Shown here one piece after another: positions 11,201 to 22,630 of a stretch of DNA of 64,000 nucleotides. Position numbers and translations under genes: made by a program. The notes under the pieces were generated by a model. The model saw nothing but the letters and a program-made list of their open reading frames with translations, was not told where the DNA came from and did no database searches. This stretch comes from Asterias amurensis (lineage: Eukaryota; Echinodermata; Asteroidea; Forcipulatida; Asteriidae): NCBI RefSeq assembly GCF_032118995.1, contig NC_092661.1:13020494-13084493 (forward strand), given 5' to 3'. How positions within the stretch are numbered: position 1 is the stretch's first letter; every line of letters begins with the position of its first letter.

Positions 11201-14200
11201 ATGGATGTTTTATTTTCATGACTTGTTAGGTGAGGAGCAAGACAGCAAGTCAGGATGAAAACTATATGAATTGAGCTTAATTGTATTGTATTGAATTGAA
11301 ATGAATTGAACGATGTCATTTAACACTTGTTTCCGCAGTATACGTATTCATGTATAGCAATGTATCTTACTGGACAGGATGAATACTATGAATTGAATTG
11401 AGTTGTATTGAAATGAATTGAATTGCACCTTACTATTTAAGACTATTTACAATGTACATGTAGGCCTACATCTAATGTATTCACTTATTTTCTTGCTGGT
11501 CAAGATAAATGCTAATTTGAATTGAATATAATTGAACTGTACCATTTTCTGTGTGTACATATGATATTATACATGTATGTATTACATACTGGTCGTGATG
11601 AATGCTATTTGATTTGAATTGAGTTGAATTGAATATTTAAAGGTATTTACATAATAAACATGAGATTCATGTATTTTCATGCCGTCATTATGAATGCTAC
11701 ATGTAATATTAGTTGCTTAACTGAATCAGCCATTAACATATATCTACATAATGAGACATATTTATTCACTGTCTGTATTTAAGCATATTTTAATACTGAG
11801 TTCCGTTTTGATTTTTCTGTCAGCCTGATTGATCGTAGAGGGTTTGTGGTCCCCGCTGAACCATCTGTAGTCTCCTCCTCCAGCCCTACCAGGCCATTAC
11901 ACTCATACGGTAGTGCAGCACCTACACATGCAGTTGTAAGTACTTATAGTCGCTGGTAACATTTCTTGCATCCTGTAAATCCTAGTGACTAATAATGATT
12001 TTAATTTGCATGTATGATGTCTGAGTGCATTCAAACCAAACCCATTACATTTACTAATAAGAAATACATCAATATTATAGTAATGTTTAAACCCTTTAGC
12101 TCTCGGGATGGTTTACTGGGATCCGTCCTCACTCAAAAAAAATTCCAACATTGTAGGAAGTGTAGGTGACTTGTATGAATAACGGCCGGTTTATACTTAT
12201 TTTAATGTCTCAAATTTTAATTGAATAATTCTCAACAATTGAGCTGTGTTTAACTCGTGCGAAACATTCGCTTCGAAAACAGCCGTGTGACTTCAAAACT
12301 CTCATTCACATTCGCATTCGCAGGGGAGTACAGTGTTGCATTCGCTTTAGGTTTGAAACTGTGATGAAATTGGTCCCTTGTTTTTTGTCTGATCTGGAGA
12401 ACTTTTAGTTGGGGCGCCGAACAAAGAACCACATAGTCTTACGAATGTTGTTTAATCACAAATGGTTCAAGACTTTAGACCTTTTTGTGGGAAGCCACAA
12501 ATGCATAGCAAAAACAAATAACCACAGTTTGTAATAATTATACACAAATATTACAAAATAGTGTTTAATTTGTTGGAAACAAAACAACCAATAATTAGAT
12601 CTATTCATTTTTAATTGAAGATACAGAAATAAGAATTTGGTCACAACATCTGTTAACATAGTTAACACTAGGCCATCCATGCCAACCAGTGTTGTTTGTT
12701 TGTCAACAACACAATAAGCCTTTTTGAGGTACATTGTATGGCGGACGTGATACGCGCGCGTCACATGCCGCGACTGATGCCACGCTCACCATGTTGGTGG
12801 TCATTAGGTTTACGTGTAAACGCCGCGTCGCCTAAAATGTGCACTTAACTGAATAACATGCGTTCTATTTCTATGGTCAATACGCACAAATTTACTACAA
12901 CTTTACAGTGTTGTAGCATTGTGTCAGCCATATCTCAAAAAGGCTTATAGAGAGGTCTATGTTTATACTTACAAAACAGTCCATAGAATATGGATACTTG
13001 CCTTGCACATTGTTTCTCACCTGCTTTGACCATCAAGCCACCAGTTATTGATTATGTGCAGTGTCCAGTCCACGCAAGCTTTTCTTGTGTACAGCTACAG
13101 ACCCCAGTATCCGTAGTGGCAATTTGTTGGTAATGGGTTTTTGCCGTCCCTTATAGAGCTATGCAATGTGGTGATGCTGGATTTCGTTTGTGGAACTCCA
13201 ATTGCAGCCTCGTTGCCAGGGTGACTGATCTCGGCCAACATTTTTTTCCAGCATGCACTGCTCGCTCATAATCCCTAGCAATGATTAACTGGAATGTGCC
13301 AGTATATGGGACTGTTTAATTGGGCCTTTTGCTAAAAATCCAATCATCGCCCTGGTATTCTGATAGAGCAACTGGCGGCGTGCTATTCTTTTTTGATCTC
13401 TTTGCCTATAATTAGAAATAGTTAAAACCCTCAAGCCACATGTTGTTGTCAGACGAACAAAACAATTGTTTTGTTATTTATCTTTATATTACACATTTTG
13501 TTTTTAAGAACAATCTTACCATTTATTACTGAATATGTATATGAGACACTCAAGGTAATTCATTTGCAGAGAGTTGTGTTTGGCTTTGCACAGTGGTTGC
13601 AGGCCTGTATGCTTCGTTTTTGAAAGGGCAAGGGCACCAAGGCATTTTCTCTTTGGCAAAGGGCACCCTTTGAGGATATTGAAAATTTCTACTGGAGCAT
13701 TTCAAGGGCACCAAGGCAATGGCAAGGGGCAACGGAGGCAATCGCCTCCGTGGATTTGTCAATGTTGTTAATCTCAAAAGGTAAATTTTTTGAGATACAC
13801 CCTTTTGCCCAAACAGGGCCGAGATGTCTCGACACTAGATCGCTGAGCTAGCTTGGTGGCTAGAGACAATTCACATCCTATAATGTATGTGTTAGCAGCG
13901 AGTAGCGCAAGGATTTCGATTAACATCTAGGGGTGTACATGTACATGTACAAGTCATTTTAAATTTAAGGTTTTTTTTCAAATACTCTCGGTCATCCTGT
14001 GGTTAGAGCTGCATCTTTTTGTAACAGCCCAGCGAGAGATATACCTAACCCGCTCCTGTCTTTGTATTTTTTTTTTTGTTCTGCACCCGTTCATCTCCTG
14101 TAGGCTCAAGTAACTACAGACCCACCACCACCTTCCCAGCCCCAGAGTATACAGTCCCTGGGCATAGCGCCCTCTATCCAGATAAACAACCGAAACTGAC

Positions 14201-16638
14201 GACAGACTGCCTGCCTGCTGCTTAACCCCGCTTGCTCATGTATGTATGCATGCTTGCTCGTTATTTTTTACTTTTATTCAGTTCTTCATTTTGGGGGTAA
14301 CAAAACTTTTTTCCTTTTTATCAATTTTAAGTTGCCACCATATGTTTCAGATCATATTATTTAGTATCCACAATGAATTAATTTAGCATGATGGAAATGA
14401 AAACATATCATGAACTATTTTGTTTTGTTTTCTTTGACATGTACATGTATTGATGGAACCCATTTGCTTTTCATTTAGTTTCGTCCAAATTTTCATTCAC
14501 TTTTAATGTACATGTTCATGGTGTATTTATTTGATTGATTTTTTTTGTTCTACTGATAATATTTTATTTACATGTTTGTACACATAATTGTTTTTATTTT
14601 CACCTCATGAAGTGGAACAATCCGGGTTTCACCATGTGAATTTATTCTGCTACACATGTATTGTACCCCTTCGTATTCAATATGTGTACACTAACTGCTT
14701 CAAAACCAAAAGTGTACGATAACTTATACATGTAGGATAGCAGGCTTAGTGTATGATAACTTCATGTTATATGATAGCAGGCCTAAATGTAAAGTGTGCA
14801 GACTCTGTACACGTTAGTAGAGAACACTACTATCATCAAAGCTTTGTAAATGCTACGTATGTCATGTTTGTAATTGCTAATATTTATGATAATTAATATT
14901 ATTGCATACTTGGACTGTTCTTGTTCAAAATGTACTATTGCAGACCTGGTACATGTGTGGGAAATTAATGCTTTTGTAATTTGGCGAGAGGTTTCCATTT
15001 TCACAGTTTTATATTTTTGGAAGAAAATGAGAAAGTTGGCAAAATTTCATGACCTCCTACGCCCTGGTCTTGGCCTTGGCGTTCCTCAAAATATTCACAA
15101 ATAACATTGACATATTATTTCTAATTGACATTAAAGGATTTGGGTACTTTTTCAAAATGTCCATAGATTTACATTAAACTTACAGGGTTTGAAGTAAGTG
15201 GAAAGCTTCCCTTCAAATAGTACTTACTGAGGTGCTGTAGGTTTTTGTAGAAATGAGTAAAACAATGTCATGAAAATACGTTTGTAAATGCTTAAAATAA
15301 TTTTCATGACACTGTTTACTCATTTCCCCCAAACTACAGCACCTCAGCATGTAATATTTTCAGGGCAGCTTTCTACTATCATTATCTTCAAACTGTGTAA
15401 GTTTAGTGTAAATCTGTGGACGTTGTGTTTTGTGTCCTACAAAAAGTACATACACCCTTTAATGGAGGTTACAACATGTATGTACCTTGAGCGAGTGGCA
15501 GAAGTTCTTTCTTTTGACCCTTCCTATACCACAGGCTGCCCCAAAGTATCGCAGCATTGTGTGCTTCTGTTTGTAAAGGGGCCAATTCCACAGCACTGCT
15601 TACCACGCAATTGTACGCCTACAGTGCACTGTAAAACTTGTGAATCTTTGGTTTATAATTACAGAATTATCTCCACAGTCTTGTGGTATTTTGTGGCAAG
15701 GATAATTTGCCCGTTGGTACATGTACATGTACATGTAGTATCAGGAAACCCAAATGCTTTTTATGTACTGGAGACTACATGAAAGTCCTCATGTAGTCTC
15801 CGCATGCAGTCCCCTGTGGTATTTTGTGGCAAGGAGAATTTGCCCGGTGGTACATGTAGTATCTGGAAATCCAAAGGCCTATTATGTACATGTACTCTAG
15901 ACTTAGTCTCCGCAGTCTCTTGTGGGATTTTGTGGTAAGGACAATCAGGCCTCGGGTTTATGTACTGTATGACTGTGGACTAACAGTTTGACAGTCTCCT
16001 GTGGTATTTAATGGTAAGGGTTAGTTGGGCAGGGGAGTTAACCGATACAGTGTATCACTATAGTTTAGTTATAAAGTACGGTACACACAAATACCTTTTC
16101 TGTTGGTTCTTACTGCTTTAACTTAAGTATTCAGTACAGGCTTATATACTTAATGATTATTTGTCTGTAATTTGTATACTTCATTTACTTGGTTATATAT
16201 TTTTAAGATATAAAATTAATCAAATCTTCACTTTGGTGATCAAAGAATTTTTCAGATAGTGAGGATTCCAACTCGCGCCTCTCTTCAAGTAGTGACTCAG
16301 AACATCAGGACAACAAGGCTGGTCTATCCGTCACCATGACGAGCACATTAACCGACCAATCGGCAGAGCCGTCACCTTTCAAAGTGGCCAATGAGGTGAT
16401 GGGTCAACGCTCAGGGCCCACGTCCAACGGCAAAGTCCTGCATCTAGGGCAGGTCAACTCGGTGCACCCGTCGCCGACGACGCCAAGGGAAACCCAGCCG
16501 TTGCTGGGCTCAGAGATGACAATGGGCGACATCGACAAACAGGGTCACCAAACGGTGACCCCTAGGAGTACGGAGGAGGGCGGAGACTCACTCCAAGGGA
16601 TGAGTAATTGGGGACTGGTTAAGCTTAGCTCAGTTTGA
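3314..16638 (+). CDS. ZDHHC14: ZDHHC14-like DHHC palmitoyltransferase, 3' eight exons (5' end outside window)
   Basis: A protein S-acyltransferase that moves palmitate from acyl-CoA to protein cysteines in Golgi or plasma membrane. Coding exons: 3314-3469, 4858-4995, 5398-5449, 7340-7442, 9653-9762, 11824-11935, 14104-14146 (or to a stop at 14199) and 16256-16638. The frame stays open across all joins, giving about 364 residues. Seen: the Cys-rich start ([14 protein letters not shown]), the catalytic block [17 protein letters not shown] with DHHC at 4866-4877, two membrane segments, TTNED (the family TTxE motif), NPYSHGS followed by NCC (PaCCT-type motif), SLIDRRG, and the C-terminus GLVKLSSV. 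The missing N-terminus should carry the first two membrane helices. SLIDRRG and the LSSV end match vertebrate ZDHHC14 best, but one invertebrate gene may represent the whole ZDHHC9/14/18 clade. The gene is split by a U12 intron. Confidence 0.92.
3547..3792 (-). mobile_element. Old family A-like remnant
   Basis: It has TTTAAAGGCACTAGACACAT at one end and GAGTAATCACCAAAAG near the other, with the shared TTTCTCACAATG motif inside. Short and diverged. Confidence 0.55.
4316..4477. mobile_element. Family C palindromic element inside a SINE
   Basis: GGATTTCACAATGAGTTAGG ... CTCTTTGTGAAATCGACC with internal GGACTAGTCC palindromes. The flanks 4262-4315 and 4478-4560 are the two halves of a family E SINE that it split. 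Confidence 0.75.
4858..4995 (+). CDS. ZDHHC14: ZDHHC exon: catalytic DHHC motif and third membrane helix
   Basis: It encodes [19 protein letters not shown] and then a hydrophobic helix ([18 protein letters not shown]). The catalytic Asp-His-His-Cys codons are 4866-4877, so the enzyme looks active. The acceptor tctgcag follows a long T-rich tract and the donor is gtaagt. Confidence 0.95.
5201..5240. repeat. (CAAT)n microsatellite
   Basis: Ten perfect TCAA units between two ZDHHC exons. Confidence 0.95.
5398..5449 (+). CDS. ZDHHC14: ZDHHC exon ending at a U12 donor
   Basis: A 52-nt exon encoding [16 protein letters not shown]. No GT donor exists at its end; it stops directly before ATATCCTTTG, the U12 AT-AC donor consensus. 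Joining its last two bases (AG) to T7340 makes Ser, giving PASIIEAL, which matches the family sequence at this point. Confidence 0.9.
6351..6735 (+). mobile_element. Family A MITE, copy 2
   Basis: A diverged full-length copy in the ZDHHC U12 intron, with TTAA at 6351-6354 and 6732-6735. Confidence 0.85.
7025..7203. mobile_element. Palindromic MITE in the U12 intron
   Basis: AAGGCTGAGTCGCACTGCAG and the inverse CTGCAGTGTGACTCGGCCTT enclose a near-perfect hairpin of about 80-bp arms (GCGATAAC...GTTATCGC). Confidence 0.85.
7340..7442 (+). CDS. ZDHHC14: ZDHHC exon: fourth membrane helix and TTxE motif
   Basis: It follows the AT-AC intron and encodes [19 protein letters not shown], then [15 protein letters not shown], containing the membrane helix and the conserved TTxE motif. 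It ends in phase 0 at gat/gtaagt. Confidence 0.93.
8133..8254. repeat. Inverted repeat with CTAGGTGGCAGC arms
   Basis: A perfect 17-bp inverted repeat GCTAGGTGGCAGCAGAC (8133-8149) and its complement (8238-8254). Each arm resembles the CTCF core. Confidence 0.7.
8318..8373. repeat. Short hairpin, CCGCCATTTTGGG arms
   Basis: Arms of about 20 bp with one bulge and a loop of about 16 nt. Confidence 0.7.
8675..9400 (+). pseudogene. Decayed copies of the acceptor region of ZDHHC exon 9653-9762
   Basis: GGTTGATC followed by a CTTT-rich tract and tctacagAT occurs at about 9286-9331, and a poorer copy at about 8678-8725. The true junction is preceded by GGTTGATC (9609) and tctgcagAT. Confidence 0.5.
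8785..9110 (+). mobile_element. Family E SINE, full copy
   Basis: tRNA-like head (CGCTGAGCGGTTTAGTGC ... GGATTTGAGTCCC), conserved body CAAGACACTTAACTGTGATT and tail GAGCGTCACTGAGTGACGGA then GAGCGCTTTT. Confidence 0.75.
9653..9762 (+). CDS. ZDHHC14: ZDHHC exon: PaCCT-like motif
   Basis: It encodes [20 protein letters not shown], then [17 protein letters not shown]. The NPYS..NCC pattern is the conserved C-terminal motif of the family, and its cysteines may be palmitoylated. Acceptor tctgcag; donor ag/gtaaac. Decayed copies of its acceptor region lie upstream. Confidence 0.94.
9868..10000. mobile_element. Family G MITE, copy 1
   Basis: Termini ATAAGCCTTTTTGAGATATG and CATACCTCAAAAAGGCTTAT. 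Likely mariner-like with TA-type ends, though the target duplication is not certain. Confidence 0.75.
10400..11085 (+). pseudogene. Decayed tandem copies of ZDHHC exon 11824-11935
   Basis: Acceptor-like ends ccacag/CCTGG (10684) and ccccag/CCTCGG (10934) resemble ctgtcag/CCTGAT of the true exon. At least three stretches (about 10425, 10735, 10995) match its GTAGTCTCCTCCTCCAGCC segment, with mutated frames. The sequence after the true donor is also repeated (ATTTGCATTTATATATG). None has a usable frame. Confidence 0.6.
11220..11700. repeat. Intronic tandem repeat, unit about 95-125 bp
   Basis: Five degenerate units, each with GATGAATNCTAT followed by TGAATTGAATTG runs, at about 11254, 11378, 11503, 11597 and 11691, immediately before the SLIDRRG exon. 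Confidence 0.7.
11824..11935 (+). CDS. ZDHHC14: ZDHHC exon: SLIDRRG segment
   Basis: It encodes [17 protein letters not shown] and then a Ser/Pro-rich tail. SLIDRRG is diagnostic for the ZDHHC9/14/18 clade. Acceptor ctgtcag, donor gtaagt, phase 0 exit. Several decayed copies of this exon occupy 10.4-11.1 kb. Confidence 0.93.
12714..12949. mobile_element. Family G MITE, copy 2
   Basis: Same termini (ATAAGCCTTTTTGAGGTA ... TATCTCAAAAAGGCTTAT) with a longer GC-rich interior. Confidence 0.75.
13595..13765. repeat. Dispersed GGGCACCAAGGCAAT repeat, family K
   Basis: Similar copies at about 1310-1600, 5038-5190, 17640-17800 (inverted), 38110-38240 and 42560-42710. Core: TTTCAAGGGCACCAAGGCAA. Not recognised as a named family. 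Confidence 0.65.
14104..14199 (+). CDS. ZDHHC14: ZDHHC exon with two possible ends (donor at 14146 or stop at 14197-14199)
   Basis: The exon is open in phase 0 from 14104 and reads [14 protein letters not shown]. Left unspliced it continues [17 protein letters not shown] and stops at TGA 14197-14199. Alternatively a weak donor (A/gtatac after 14146) exits in phase 1, exactly the phase needed to join the last exon at 16256. Both a short terminal isoform and the long LSSV isoform are therefore possible. The exon body is well supported; which end is used is uncertain. Confidence 0.7.
   Translation, partial: AQVTTDPPPPSQPQSIQSLGIAPSIQINNRN
15131..15462. mobile_element. Family D palindromic MITE
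   Basis: A long inverted repeat with TTAA edges: TTAAAGGATTTGGGTACTTT at the left, CATACACCCTTTAA at the right. The arms share GAGGTGCTG, ATGAGTAAAACA and CTTTCTACT-type blocks. Confidence 0.82.
15660..16030. repeat. Tandem array with microexon-like core
   Basis: Four units of about 80-130 bp centred on CAGTCTCCTGTGGTATTTTG, then GTGGTAAGGA. Two units (15916-15934 and 15995-16013) are 19-nt cores flanked by AG and GTAAGG. Confidence 0.75.
16256..16638 (+). CDS. ZDHHC14: ZDHHC last exon: disordered tail ending in a PDZ ligand
   Basis: Acceptor tttttcag/AT. It encodes a Ser/Thr/Pro-rich, probably disordered tail of about 127 residues ending GLVKLSSV and TGA. LSSV is a class I PDZ-binding C-terminus, and vertebrate ZDHHC14 ends the same way. 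It is GC-richer than its flanks, as expected of coding sequence. Confidence 0.93.
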
Positions 16639-19232
16639 GTTTTTTTATAAAATACATAAACAAAATATCTGTCTGTATTCATAGGATATTATACATTATT
16701 GAAACTGTCTTTATATTAATGCTTACAACAAATAATGCAATGAAGCCTTTATCGCAGCTCTCTGTTTTCATTTTAGGTACATGTACACTGTACACGTAGG
16801 ATTTGTAGGCAAAATGTACAAGAAGCACACACATTTACACACATTCAATGTAGGTTCACATAGATCGTTAGTGCAGAAAACCATTGCCGTTTGCATAGAT
16901 GATTTGTAGGTAAATATTATGCAGCGGTGAAAAGCACTCAAATGTACTGAGTGCAGAAAAGTTACCTACATGTAGTCTGAATCCTTCCAGTCTTTATCCT
17001 CGAGTATAAAGACAGATGCTGGTCTCATTGGATAGACTAAAGCATGCAATGGTCCAAGCCCCCATTGGTTTTTTGACGAAAAATGCTAATGACTTGGTCC
17101 CTGAATGATTTCAGCCTGATGTAGAACTTCACTAAGGGATTTGTTATTGCAAACCTCATTATGTACTAATGATTACATTTTTTTTTCTAAACTTGTTTTC
17201 TACCCTGCTCTGGCTGAAAATTGTCTTTTTTTTAAAGAAACTGTACTTAATCTGCCCTTACAAGATAGACATTGTGGGTGTTTTTTAAGGACAACCTTCA
17301 TTTATGGGTTCTCTTTTGATATTGTGTGGTTAACCCCACTTTTTTTAATGAGAATAATTTAAGACAAGGGATGAATAGAAAACAAACAAAGAAAGCCTGC
17401 AATGTCTCTCTACTAAAGATGCTGTACATGTAGATCGGTAGTTTGTTCAAGTCGCAGTGAGAAGTCATGAGAGATTGTCTGTCAAGTACATGACCTGTGA
17501 CGTACATGTACATGTGTACACGTACTGTACATGAACACCGTGTTACGCGTACATTTTTCTTTCGAGCAGATTTTGAATGGTTTATGCGAACTAAGGCCTT
17601 TTGTTTGCCGCTTTTCGCTGCTGCTATCCCAAAAGGGTTAACAAGCAAACGCCTTGTACTTCACAGAGGCAACAAAGGCGATTGCCTTCATACCCCCTGG
17701 CCCTTTAAATGCGTGAGTACATGTACCTCATAGGATGCCCTTTACAATGAAAAAAATAAATGCCTTGGTGCCCTTGCTGTTAGCATACAGGCCTGCAAGC
17801 ATAAATACATGGACAAAAGTATCATGTAGAAATATCTTTTTCATCAAGGCTATTTTTTTTTAAAGTTTCAAATATGTTTAAAGAACCTCAGTTGTGGTAA
17901 CTTTTTGACAATTAACAGAAAGTAGGTCACACATACAGATGCAGGGTGATTTACCATAGGTTTAGGTTTTTAGGGAAACTAGGGGGGTCCCTTTATGCAC
18001 ATTGTTAATAAATAACACTCTTACTGTAGGCCATGTTTTAATTGATTTTGAATTGATAGTGAGTATTTGTATATGATTATTTATGTTTTTGTTTCATATT
18101 TGTTTTGTGATTTGAGCCCAAGTCCTTTGTGAACCTTGACTTGTGGTGTGGGTACTACATTGTGTAACTTTCGTAAAATGCAAACTCCTCCCAAAAATTG
18201 CCCAAAATACAATACAGGAGCCATAACATTCCTTAAAAATTCCCTAAAGAAGCCAAAAAGACATCCTTTTTTTGTCTGGCAACTAACACCTATTAAATCC
18301 ATAAAAATTGATATCCACAAACCAGTTGGGCTGCTGACTGCCAAAGGCAGATTAACTGCTCATCCATTAAGTTTAATGACCAAAGTGATTCAATGGTAAC
18401 ACACTCGCTCAGTGAAAAGGATGTATGCTTTCTGATTTTTTGTGGTCAAACTCAGAAGTTCTTCAACGGAGCTCACCTGCAATGAACAGGGACACATTCA
18501 GGAAACTTGGTGGACTACCACTTGTGCGTGTAGTGGGTTGTCCTGGCACTACTGACTTCTGGGTAGCTCTAAGCCTAACATGCTTAATGTTAGAGGTAGA
18601 ATGCATTGTGTGGATCACCCATTAAAAGCAGACTCGAGTTTGCTGGTGAAACTAACTATTGATAGCTATTCAACAAAAAGTTATCTTCAGTTTTTGTTCT
18701 GAACCTGTTGATCTTTCCTTTACAACCTTGGTGCAATTGATACATTTCCTTTTAGAACACGGTAAAGGATCAAGAGATGTCAATCAACTCTTCAGAAATG
18801 TCGGCAAATACACAGAAATGGATGTAGTTTTATTAAGTTTTCCCATTAAATAGGAAAAGTTATCGAAAAATTCGACACTCGTTTGATCATGCATGTTTTT
18901 TCTTTGCTTTTAAATTTGGGAGAAGAACTTCTGATGTGTTTTTCTGTAATTTATTTTTGTTTTTGTTTTTCAATGCAAAACATTTTCGATGGTACATGTA
19001 CTCAATGGTTTGGGAAAAAGCATTTTTCAACACAATCTTTCTATTCTGATTAAAAGTTCATAAGGTGTGAACATGGGGTTTAGGGGCCACTGCCTGTGAG
19101 TTTACTTTTGCAGCATAAGATACACAAGTCAAGTTCTCACGATACCAATCTACTTGTACACAGCAAATAGATGTTACTCAGGATCTTGTTCACTGCAAAT
19201 CATGTTGATTCTCCGCAATGCAATGCATCATA

Positions 19233-19474
19233 GGGTGCATTCGTTTAGCTTCCCTGGGTCTACCCCGCGGTGCTCACTCGGGTGAGCCCCTGACAAGAGC
19301 TAAACGAACGATCACACTCGCCCTCTCGTGGTGACGGCATGCACCTCAAGTCACCCCCAAGTGACCCACTCCACAAGCAGGGCACTGGGGGCTTACCCGG
19401 GTGAGCCCCGTCAAAGCTATTCGAACGTACCGGGGCAGACCAGGGTGACCCAGGGAAGCTGAACGAATGCACCC
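19233..19474. mobile_element. Family F GC-rich MITE, copy 1
   Basis: GGGTGCATTCGTTTAGCTTC and its inverse GAAGCTGAACGAATGCACCC. GC content is far above its surroundings. ATA flanks both sides, a possible 3-bp target duplication. Confidence 0.82.
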
Positions 19475-21511
19475 ATAGAAAAATTATTATTTTCCAAAAC
19501 AACTTTAAGTGTTTGTGTTAACTTGGTTATGCATTGCCTTTCATCATATAGTAGGCCTAGTGTATGCAATGATTTGAAAAACACAATTTCAAGGACAGAT
19601 TTTGTTAATTTGTAAATGAACCGTAATTAAACTGAAAGATTAAGTTCTGTTTTTGTGTGGTCTGTCGTTTACAAAAGAGTGTGTAAATAAATGTAGTCAC
19701 AGTGTGAATAGATAGGTTTGTTAATGGAGAAGTAAAATATTTTGCGAAGCTTTGAGAATTACATGTAACCATTCCCACTAAATGGGCTAAAAACATTCAA
19801 ACATACGTACTAGATGCTATTGGTGGGCAAAAGCTATAAACTTATGGCCTAGGCAGAGACGCAAATGGGTTTGCTACACTGCCAACATCAGCTCCTTACA
19901 AAATGGCGCGATGTTCCCTCATTTTTCCAACCAGTAGCACTTGTACGCAGGGGGCGATGTGCGCATTGTACACATTTCATGGGAATTGTTTGTATTATGT
20001 CTTGGTCATGTTGGTGTTTTCATCTTCAAACAAAATGAAATCCATGACACTCGCACAAATTATTGAGCCCGTAGCAAACCAAATGATATTTTTAATAAAA
20101 AAACATGAAAGAGTAAATAAATAATGTTGTGCAAAAAAGAGTACATGTAGTGAGAATTTAGTTGTGATTGTGTACAATACAGATGTATTAAATTTGACTG
20201 ACAACGAGGCACTGGATGAAGACTGTGCATAATGTATGAAAAGATAAATAGGCATGAATCTTAAAGTGCCGTCTTGATTTTTTTCCAAATATTTTTGTAT
20301 AATTTTTAGTAATTAAATAAAAAATGTAACTTGATTATCTGTTACATTTTCGGGCGCAAAATGGAGGTTCATATTACTCTGAATTGCTTTGCAACAAAGC
20401 TTGCTCAGCACAGAGAAGGAGAACCTGGGTTACCAACCAAAATGTAATGCGGCTTGTACTGTCGATGACTGGTTCCCTGCTCTATTTGATTTGGTTTGGA
20501 CATTCTTCAAACGATATTTTCTGCCAAAGAGCTGTTTTAATTTGCACTCAGATTTTTGTGGCCCTCTTTTGTCACATTTATGGGCCTGTGACATGTACAT
20601 GTTGGTCTATCTCTACTGCTTGTGTTTTACTTTCATTAAATGTGCAATTTACTATTAACAAAATAATGAGACTGGAGTTTCATTGTTGATATGATATGGA
20701 AATAGGAAACAATAATATTATGGAAGTAGAGAGCTTAAATAACCTATGATTATAGCTTTGCCGGCAAGTTGTGAGATATACATGTACTTCTTCTTTTTTT
20801 GATATAGAAAGAAGGAATTGAAAAGCAAAGCATACCTTTGGTTTTTGGATCCTTTCACTTATATTCAATAAAACTAGCCTGCGGAAACTTCATTTCAAAA
20901 GATAGAAGCGTTTTTGAGATATCGCCAAAAATCTGGGAGCGGATATCCATGACGGAAGAATAATCCATATTTGGATTACTCAGTCTGAGTTCTGACAGTA
21001 ACGTTTCTCAGATTGAAATGTTTTTATTCAATCCCTCTCTCTCAAACTGCCTCTCTTTCAAACAACACTCCTTTGTTTGGAATCGTTTCTCAAAATGTTA
21101 TACATTATGAACAGCTGCAGTGCTTCTTATCAAGTCGGTTTTTATGGTCATAAATTTTCGGAGTAAAAACCCAAGGTATACTTACCTTCAAGCTTGTAGA
21201 ACTATCCTGTGATAAATAGTGGAATAATATTTCTCCCTTGCACCAATAAGGAGTACCGTCCACATAGTAGAGTTGGGGCACAATATAACCATTATAACTA
21301 TATAAAAAAAAACATGTTTATTAATGCACTTTTTATATCTTGACTCTTGTTGTGGAATCTTGCAGTGTATCTGGAAAGGCTCAAACAGAGCATCACTTTC
21401 ACAAAAAAGTGATTTATTTTGAAAAAGTTCAATCTTTGTCATGATGAGTGAAAGATATTTTTTACACCTATAATGTACATAGCCCATACCCAGAGTTAAA
21501 GACATAAAACA

Positions 21512-21650
21512 TTAAAGGGACACGTACATTACTTTGGATTGGGCAATTTGGGATATTGAAAATGTTTGTTATTAAATGATTTGAAAAAAGTTTGGTTGCA
21601 AAATATGTTTTAAGTAGAATATAATGATCCACTCTTGTTTGTTACATTTT
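21512..21650 (+). mobile_element. Family B-like truncated end
   Basis: It opens ATTAAAGGGACACGTACATT and shares the AATATAATGATCCAC motif with family B; the other half is missing. Confidence 0.5.
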
Positions 21651-22339
21651 AAACTAACACAGCAATTTGGTTCAACAAAAAGGTTGGCAGTGTTAGCTCA
21701 CGAAAATAAAACAAAAAACACACAAATTTGAGGCGTATGATAATTGTGTGCATCATTCAGTTTTACTCATCAAACATCTTTCCAACCCGAGCGCTTTTTG
21801 AAGCCCAAAGTGCCCAATACAAGGCAATATTATTTGGCAAATTAATTATTGAAAAAGAAAAAAAATGTTTACTAAAATATGTCAGTTATAGTTCAAACTT
21901 GTCCCATACTTTACAACATTTTAAGTACTGATCACGAAGTAAAATAACATTTTTACACGTCATGAATTTTTTTTATATCAAACTTGTGTTTGAGAAGATT
22001 AAACATTTTGGTTTACTGTCAAGAGAGATTTTGTTGATAATAACTTGTTGTTAAAAGCATTATATGGGATTGATAAGAACAGCATTGTTTCCTTTGACTA
22101 AAAACAGGCAATTCACTTCCAACATACCAACATTGCCTTTCCTAACCCACATCATTTTACATGTATGTTTTTTTGATTGTACCTCATCATGTCAAGATCA
22201 AGTCCAGATTTTGTAAAAGCCACAAATCTGCTAACCACAGAAATATCATGCTTAGCAGAAATGGGTTACCAGCTTTAAATTGCTGTGACTGGTACATCTG
22301 CAGCATTGTTTTGCTTGGAAACTACAATGTAGCTTTATG

Positions 22340-22630
22340 AAAAGGACATTGCTCTTTCGTGTCCGACTTTGCTGATACATCTGCGGCTTGATCAATTGCG
22401 GGAAAGCGCCAAGAAAGAAAGAGGCCAGAAAAACATATGCTTTTCCTCTGGCAACTCACACCTGTTATCTCAAAGTGATTCCTTTTCTAAACAGTGGAGT
22501 TAATTGGGCACACCAATAGGGGTGCTGACTCCTCGGGCAAATTCAAAGAAATTCAATGTAAATAGAACACTCTTGCATTGAAAAGGATACTCTCTGAGTT
22601 TTTGTGGCCAAACTCGGAAATTCGTTAATT
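22340..22630. repeat. Dispersed repeat family M
   Basis: Shares blocks with 18240-18480 and 33370-33680 (GGAAAGCGCCAAGAAAGAAA, CAACTCACACCTGTTAT, TTTTTGTGGCCAAACTCGG). Class unknown. Confidence 0.65.
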
